Assembly (NCBI RefSeq): GCF_902833055.1
Contig: NZ_CADFEJ010000010.1
Coordinates: 1 to 64,000, forward strand
DNA: 64,000 nt
Direction of reading: 5' to 3'
Origin: Burkholderia territorii
Lineage (GTDB): Bacteria; Pseudomonadota; Gammaproteobacteria; Burkholderiales; Burkholderiaceae
Position numbers and translations under genes: made by a program. Positions within the stretch are counted from its first letter, which is position 1; each line of letters opens with the position of its first letter. The notes under the pieces were generated by a model, which searched no databases, was not told the DNA's origin, and was given only the letters and a program-made list of their open reading frames with translations. Shown here in pieces: positions 61,938 through 64,000 of the stretch.

Positions 61938-62858
61938 TCAGCGCTGCGGACGATAGAACATGTCGTGAATGAGGTCGCGCAACCACGCGATGCCGGGATC
62001 GGCCGAGAACTGCACGTGGGTATGCATCTGGATCTCGATCGGCGGCAACACGAACGGCAGCGGAAAGATCCGGAACACGCGGCCGCGGTTGAAACGCTCG
62101 GCGACGCTGCGCGGGAAGATGATCGCCAGGTCCGTGTGCTGCACGATTTCCGGCGCGACGATGAAGTGCGGCAGGCGCAGCACGACGGTGCGCTCGACGT
62201 GCAGTTCGTCAAGCCACTTCTCGACCATCCGGTGACCGGTGGCATTGCTGCTCGCGTAGACGTAGCGCAGCGCGGCGAGGTCCTCCCGCGTCGGCGCGCG
62301 CTTGCGAAGCGGATGGCCGGCCCGGACCATGCAAACATGCTCGTCGGAGAACAGCGTCTCGCTCACGCAGCCGGGCCCCGGTTCGGGCACGTAGCCAAGC
62401 GCGAGATCGATCTCGCCGCCGCGCATCGCGGCGCCGACGACATCGACCGCCGCACTGGCGATGTCGACGCGAATACCCGGTGCGATTTCCGCGAGCCTGG
62501 CCAGCAGAGGCGGCAGGAAATAGAACTCCGACATGTCGGACATCGAAATGCGGAAGGTCCGGCACGCGGTCGCCGGATCGAAATGCGCGACCTGCTGCAC
62601 CGCGAGGTCGATGATCGCGAATGCGCGCGTCAACGGGCCGTGCAGTTGGCGCGCCGTATCGGTCGGCGCCATGCCGGACGGCGTGCGCACGAACAAAGGA
62701 TCGTCGAAAAGCGTGCGCAGGCGCCGCAACGCATGACTGACGGCCGGCTGCGTGAGCCCGAGCCGTTCGCCGGCTGCGGTCAGGCTGCGCAGCTCCGAGA
62801 TCGCGAGGAACACGCGCAGCAGATTGAGGTCGGTGACGACCGGATGGGATTGGGTCAT
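61938..62858 (-). CDS. LysR-family transcriptional regulator (tandem paralogue)
   Basis: 306 residues from ATG 62858. HTH: VTDLNLLRVFLAISELRSLT and LTQPAVSHALRRLRTLFDDPLFVR. Effector domain FRISMSDMSEFYFLPPLLARL, then LALGYVPEPGPG, and the C-terminus MHTHVQFSADPGIAWLRDLI. It clearly parallels the 60934 regulator across its length and lies 86 bases upstream of it on the same strand, so the pair probably arose by duplication. It may control the EthD/flavin reductase genes immediately upstream. Confidence 0.92.
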   Translation of the reverse strand: MTQSHPVVTDLNLLRVFLAISELRSLTAAGERLGLTQPAVSHALRRLRTLFDDPLFVRTPSGMAPTDTARQLHGPLTRAFAIIDLAVQQVAHFDPATACRTFRISMSDMSEFYFLPPLLARLAEIAPGIRVDIASAAVDVVGAAMRGGEIDLALGYVPEPGPGCVSETLFSDEHVCMVRAGHPLRKRAPTREDLAALRYVYASSNATGHRMVEKWLDELHVERTVVLRLPHFIVAPEIVQHTDLAIIFPRSVAERFNRGRVFRIFPLPFVLPPIEIQMHTHVQFSADPGIAWLRDLIHDMFYRPQR

Positions 62859-62924
62859 GGCGCTCGGGAGGCCGCAGCGGGGCACGTCTCACGCCCGGCG
62901 AGCGGTCGCACGACGCGGCGCAGA

Positions 62925-63632
62925 CTACTTCGATGATGTTATCTCAAAACTTTCGCTGGCCATCGGGAAATGCGGCGTGGCGCCGGCAAACGGCGGCAGC
63001 GCGTCGAAGTCTTCGCGCATCGCCATGCGCACGGGGGAAGCCAATGCGTGCTCCAGGGCACCGGCATCGTCGAACACGACCTTGTTACGCTGCATCGCGT
63101 ATGCGCGGGGCACCGGCAGCGCGCTCCGATAGTCGACCCGCGTGTAGATTTCGACCGCGCGAATGCCGGGCAATTGCGCCATCAACGGCGGGTGATGATC
63201 GAGGTAGTGCGACAGCCACGCGTTCGGGTCCTCGGCCTCGCCCTCGTAGCCAACGAGGTAGGTGCAACCGCGCGGTGCCGCGCCGGGGCCCGGCACCGCG
63301 ATGGGCCGCACGGCCATCGCCTGCTGCACGACGCGCGTGCCGGCCGCGAGCCAGTGCTTCGTCCACTCGTGCGCGGCGCCCGTCGGCCCGAGCACCGCTT
63401 CGAGCGCGGCGAGTTCGGCGAAATAGCATTGCAGCACGCACGCCGGCGACGGCGGACGCGCGGCGGGGTCGGCGCGATCGGCGGCCATCGCGACCGGCCG
63501 ATGTACGACGAGCCCCGTGAGCCCAGCCGCCGCGCGCATGGCCGCCAGTGCGTCGTCGGCCGCCGGCAGCAGCGGCACGACGGCGGCCGCGCCGTCGGTG
63601 GCCTCGGCGATCAGGAACAGGCAGAGCTCCAT
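62925..63632 (-). CDS. EthD-domain protein
   Basis: 235 residues. The second half has YLVGYEGEAEDPNAWLSHYLDHHPPLMAQLPGIRAVEIYTRVDY, the dimeric alpha/beta-barrel (EthD/NIPSNAP) signature with the HYLDHHPPLM block; the first half, with LAALEAVLGPTG and AVLQCYF-like strands, may be a degenerate second copy. EthD proteins are small accessory or enzymatic proteins in ether and aromatic degradation clusters. Starts 3 bases after the flavin reductase stop, so the two are co-transcribed. Exact role unknown. Confidence 0.75.
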   Translation of the reverse strand: MELCLFLIAEATDGAAAVVPLLPAADDALAAMRAAAGLTGLVVHRPVAMAADRADPAARPPSPACVLQCYFAELAALEAVLGPTGAAHEWTKHWLAAGTRVVQQAMAVRPIAVPGPGAAPRGCTYLVGYEGEAEDPNAWLSHYLDHHPPLMAQLPGIRAVEIYTRVDYRSALPVPRAYAMQRNKVVFDDAGALEHALASPVRMAMREDFDALPPFAGATPHFPMASESFEITSSK

Positions 63633-63635
63633 CCG

Positions 63636-64000
63636 TCACCCCGCTTGCGCGGCCAGCGGATGCGCGAGCCGGTGAAACGTGCGTCCGAAATAGATCAACC
63701 CGTCGGCCGCCGCAAGCAGAGCGATGTGGTCGATCTCGACAAACAGCACCGAGTGCGACCCGACCGGCTTACTGTCGATGATGCGCCCTTCAAGGCTGAC
63801 GTTGGCGTCGGCCAGCACCGGCACGCCGGTCATCCCGTCGTGCCACCGTGCGTCGTCGAAGCGCGTATCGCCCGACGCCGACGTCATGCCGGCAAAGGCC
63901 GCCGCGACCTGCTGGCACGTGGACGGCAACAGATTGATCGCCACGCGGCCGTTGCCGCACATGATGTCGTGTGCGCGGCTGCCGCGGTTGATGCACACCA
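63636..64000 (-). CDS. Flavin reductase family protein, C-terminal part (runs off right edge)
   Basis: At least 121 residues of the C-terminal part are present. CINRGSRAHDIMCGNGRVAINLL, then FAGMTSASGDTRFDDARWHDG and GSHSVLFVEIDHIALL...LIYFGRTFHRL fit the flavin reductase-like (HpaC/DIM6) split barrel, with GSHSVLF in place of the usual GDHxLFVG. Supplies reduced FMN or FAD to a partner monooxygenase that should be encoded beyond the right edge. Followed after 3 bases by the EthD gene in the same operon. Confidence 0.85.
   Translation of the reverse strand, partial: VCINRGSRAHDIMCGNGRVAINLLPSTCQQVAAAFAGMTSASGDTRFDDARWHDGMTGVPVLADANVSLEGRIIDSKPVGSHSVLFVEIDHIALLAAADGLIYFGRTFHRLAHPLAAQAG

Overview
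The window is high-GC DNA of a Burkholderia-type betaproteobacterium, most likely a Burkholderia cepacia complex replicon. The reasons are the dense, strongly GC3-biased coding; several families largely confined to Burkholderiales (DUF4148, DUF2970, DUF3348, DUF802, DUF2894); a betaproteobacterial porin; and many LysR/AraC/TetR-controlled catabolic clusters. No rRNA, tRNA, CRISPR array or prophage was seen. The only mobile DNA is the 3' end of an ISL3-like transposase at the left edge.

Layout. 0-4.3 kb: transposase end, a GST divergent from a TetR regulator, a methyltransferase, a secreted repeat protein, a small lipoprotein and a DUF4148 protein. 4.3-12.6 kb: a complete heavy-metal efflux locus on the minus strand, czcC-czcB-czcA followed by its OmpR/HK two-component pair, all closely spaced or overlapping. 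12.7-16.9 kb: TonB-dependent receptor, PnuC-type permease and APH-fold kinase in one operon, which looks like an outer membrane-to-cytosol vitamin or nucleoside uptake route. 17.5-21.7 kb: a DUF2970 peptide, a three-domain flavin/2Fe-2S oxidoreductase and a GST, divergent from a LysR gene. 21.7-26.4 kb: TetR, then SDR, Baeyer-Villiger monooxygenase and alpha/beta hydrolase, plus a convergent CMD protein. 26.7-31.8 kb: a lipoprotein with 47 Gly-Thr-Ser triplets, an ICMT-like membrane protein, a 28-residue membrane peptide, a GNAT and an FMN reductase.

31.8-36.4 kb holds the most interesting locus: a tight four-gene operon DUF3348-DUF802-OmpA-DUF2894. The DUF802 protein looks like a MotA/ExbB/ZorA-type stator with a very long cytoplasmic coiled-coil tail. 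Its neighbour looks like a MotB/ZorB-type plug with an OmpA peptidoglycan-binding domain. 36.9-48.2 kb is mixed metabolism and regulation: DUF1444, LysE exporter, GNAT, a pyridine nucleotide-disulfide oxidoreductase, LysR with a quinone oxidoreductase, an epimerase divergent from an MmyB-like regulator, a Tat-exported phosphoesterase and a VOC protein. 48.5-52.4 kb has a chemoreceptor, a zinc-ribbon protein and an MHS-type transporter.

52.4-64 kb is catabolic. A hydroxyacyl-CoA-type dehydrogenase is coupled to an opine-type dehydrogenase, divergent from a coupled AraC-LysR pair. A porin is divergent from an MFS carrier, followed by a vanillate-demethylase-type reductase, two LysR regulators, an EthD-domain protein and a flavin reductase running off the right edge. 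Palindromes or phased direct repeats lie in many of the divergent promoter regions and are listed as predicted operators.
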